Shown piece by piece: positions 22,849-24,114 of a DNA stretch of 24,114 bases (the stretch's first letter is position 1; every line of letters starts with the position of its first letter). This DNA is from DAOTUB01 sp034437455 (GTDB taxonomy: Bacteria; Chloroflexota; Anaerolineae; B4-G1). Below the pieces are notes generated by a model. The model was not told the origin of the DNA, made no database searches, and saw nothing but the letters and a program-made list of their open reading frames with translations. The stretch spans positions 1 to 24,114 of the forward strand of contig DAOTUB010000244.1 of assembly GCA_034437455.1 (NCBI GenBank), in the 5' to 3' direction. The translations under genes were made by a program, and so were the position numbers.

Positions 22849-23803
22849 TCAGAGATTCCAATTAGCGACGGGAGAAGCGCAGCGATGGGCCTCCTCCAAA
22901 TCCCACCTGAGCAATTCTGACATAGCGTTTGACCATATCCAGCGTGGTATGGCCGAGCAAACGCTGGAGCTCCAGCGTGTTGCCACCGTTACGTAGAAAG
23001 TTGACAGCAAAGGTGTGACGGAAACGATGTGGATGCGCGTCAGTTACTCCAGCAGGGTCACCCAAGCTCTTGATGAGCTGATAGAGACCGTTCGTGGTCA
23101 ACGGGCCTCATCGGGAGCTGGCAAAGAGAGACGAGTTTTCAAAAGCATCTGGCCTGGTCAAAAGATAGCGCCATATAGCCTTTAGCGTCTTGTGGGAAAC
23201 ACACACAACACGTTCCTTGTCACCTTTGCCAAACACCTTGAGTGTACGATTGCGCTGGTCGAGGTTGCGAATCAACAGTCCAGGAGTATCACGTCGTGGA
23301 TCCTCGGCCAACTCGCCGGAACGGATGCCAGTATCGAGCAGTGTGAGTATGATAGCACGGTCGCGCTCAGCAGTGGGACGACGATTGCGGCACTCTTTTT
23401 TCCCAGGGCGAGTGTAAGATCGGGAATACTCACAGGCTTCTAGGAGAGCCTCTACATCCTCCTTGGAAAAGGGTTCGATGACGGGTTCCTCGGGCTTGGG
23501 TGGTTTAACAGCTTGGATGATATGTTTCTCGACAAAGCCCTCTGTACTAGCCCAAGTCCAGAGTGCACTCAAGGCGACGTGGATATTGAGGATACTCTTT
23601 TTAGACAACTTGCGTTCGGGGCGTTTAGCAACGCCTTCAAGGGTGACAGTCTTTTCACCCAGGTGAGCAAGAAAGTGGCGAATACGATCTACAGTGACAT
23701 CGGCAATAGGTGGATCACCAACATATTCGCAAAAGTGGCGGAAGCCATTTTGGTAATCCTCAATAATACGAACTGAGAGTTGACGTGCATGGGCATCAAG
23801 CAA
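22849..23803 (-). pseudogene. Tyrosine recombinase (phage-type integrase), broken by a stop and a frameshift
   Basis: The N-terminal SAM-like core-binding domain (about residues 1-100) and catalytic domain follow the XerC/D-like plan. All six catalytic residues can be found: Arg161 in TGIRSGEL, Lys193 in GKGDKER, HPHRFRHTF (His, Arg), LLGH, and Tyr in MVKRYVR. An in-frame TGA (23108-23110) splits SSLFASSR from GPLTTNGLYQLIK. Near 22905 an extra G in GTGGGATTT shifts the frame; in the next frame the normal end DLEEAHRCASPVANWNL is read, stopping at 22849. The start is uncertain (TTG at 23803). It lies about 100 bases from the 3' end of tRNA-Arg and points away from it, the usual place for the integrase of an element inserted at a tRNA. 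Confidence 0.88.
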
Positions 23804-23904
23804 GTAGCCTTCAATGGCCTGTGAGAGGATAAGGTGTAGTTTTTTACATCCGAGCTACCGGAGACATTAAGGGTACTGCTTCTGTTTATCCGGAATGTTT
23901 GAGG

Positions 23905-23977
23905 TACCCTCGACAGGATTCGAACCTGTGACTTTCTGGTCCGCAACCAGACGCTCTATCCACTGAGCCACGAGGGC
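23905..23977 (-). tRNA. tRNA-Arg (anticodon GCG)
   Basis: 73 bases. Acceptor arm GCCCTCG/CGAGGGT with a G-U first pair, D arm GCTC/GAGC, anticodon stem TCTGG/CCAGA enclosing TTGCGGA (anticodon GCG), and T arm ACAGG/CCTGT enclosing TTCGAAT. Discriminator A; CCA only partly encoded. The anticodon reads CGC/CGU codons, which most bacteria read with ACG modified to inosine. Confidence 0.92.
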
Positions 23978-24001
23978 ACATGTACTACTAACTTAACTCC
24001 T

Positions 24002-24025
24002 GCGGATTTCAAGTGCGGATTTCAA
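24002..24025 (+). repeat. Direct repeat GCGGATTTCAA, two copies
   Basis: Copies at 24002-24012 and 24015-24025, between tRNA-Arg and the next gene. Read on the minus strand each contains TTGAAA, so the repeat doubles a possible -35 element of the tRNA promoter. Confidence 0.55.
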
Positions 24026-24071
24026 CCATCGGGTGTAAAATAGGGGAAAGCAAGCGCGAAGGAGAAATCCC

Positions 24072-24114
24072 ATGCTCATTCCCGTCACAGGGTTACCCGA
24101 TGATTTGGCCGAGT
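24072..24114 (+). CDS. Start of an unknown gene, cut by the window end
   Basis: ATG at 24072 preceded by AAGGAG about 6 bases upstream. The 14 visible codons read MLIPVTGLPDDLAE, too short to assign a family. The clear ribosome site and the divergent position from tRNA-Arg support a real start. Confidence 0.6.
   Translation, partial: MLIPVTGLPDDLAE

Noticed and set aside
21668..23110. TGA read as an amino acid (recoding), because two genes have a single in-frame TGA
   Set aside because: TGA ends several intact genes in the window (hydrolase at 669, both permeases at 2207 and 4463), and each of the two broken genes also has an independent frame break.
23905..23977. Second attachment site for the integrase within the window
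   Set aside because: No second copy of the tRNA-Arg 3' end was seen by eye; the end of tRNA-Phe does not match it.
1..24114. CRISPR array
   Set aside because: Repeats are palindromes or short tandems; no regularly spaced direct repeats with unique spacers.

Overview
The window is GC-rich, densely coded chromosomal DNA from a bacterium. The mix of amino-acid permeases fused to universal-stress domains, RHS proteins, an O-antigen-ligase type exopolysaccharide cluster and many short palindromic repeats suggests a member of the Chloroflexota (Anaerolineae-like). That placement is inferred from gene style; no rRNA or marker gene is present to prove it.

Layout. (1) 1-650: a decayed small gene on the minus strand (DUF6922-like), with its own strong promoter, interrupted by an 87-bp palindromic mini-element that has a 9-bp target duplication. 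(2) 669-9994, minus strand: a four-gene block read from 9994 down to 669. Three paralogous permeases each carry two cytoplasmic Usp domains. The first also carries a DUF389 membrane domain and has lost the usual TM1 glycine motif. The last gene is an alpha/beta hydrolase fused to a cyclic-nucleotide-binding domain. (3) 10252-14469, plus strand: sugar-nucleotide decarboxylase/epimerase, O-antigen ligase/polymerase, GtrA-type flippase and GT4 glycosyltransferase, an exopolysaccharide or glycan locus. Several of these genes contain short repeats read in frame. (4) 14519-19137, plus strand: nitrilase-type hydrolase, zinc-ribbon/VWA protein and two unknown integral membrane proteins, followed by tRNA-Phe. 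(5) 19279-23904: a decayed island between tRNA-Phe and tRNA-Arg, holding an intact ISAs1-family insertion sequence, a truncated RHS pseudogene, a second copy of the mini-element, and a broken tyrosine recombinase beside tRNA-Arg. (6) A new plus-strand gene begins at 24072.

How the parts fit together. The permease block looks like transport tied to nucleotide sensing: Usp domains bind ATP or other nucleotides in known family members, and the hydrolase carries a cNMP sensor. The glycan block gives precursor supply, polymerisation, lipid-carrier movement and sugar transfer. The tRNA-flanked segment looks like the remains of an integrated element.

The most original observation is the mini-element pair at 378-464 and 22731-22820. 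Both copies have GGTGTGTTT-type ends, perfect 9-bp duplications and a shared open frame. The first sits in frame inside a coding sequence, in the manner of the Rickettsia palindromic elements.
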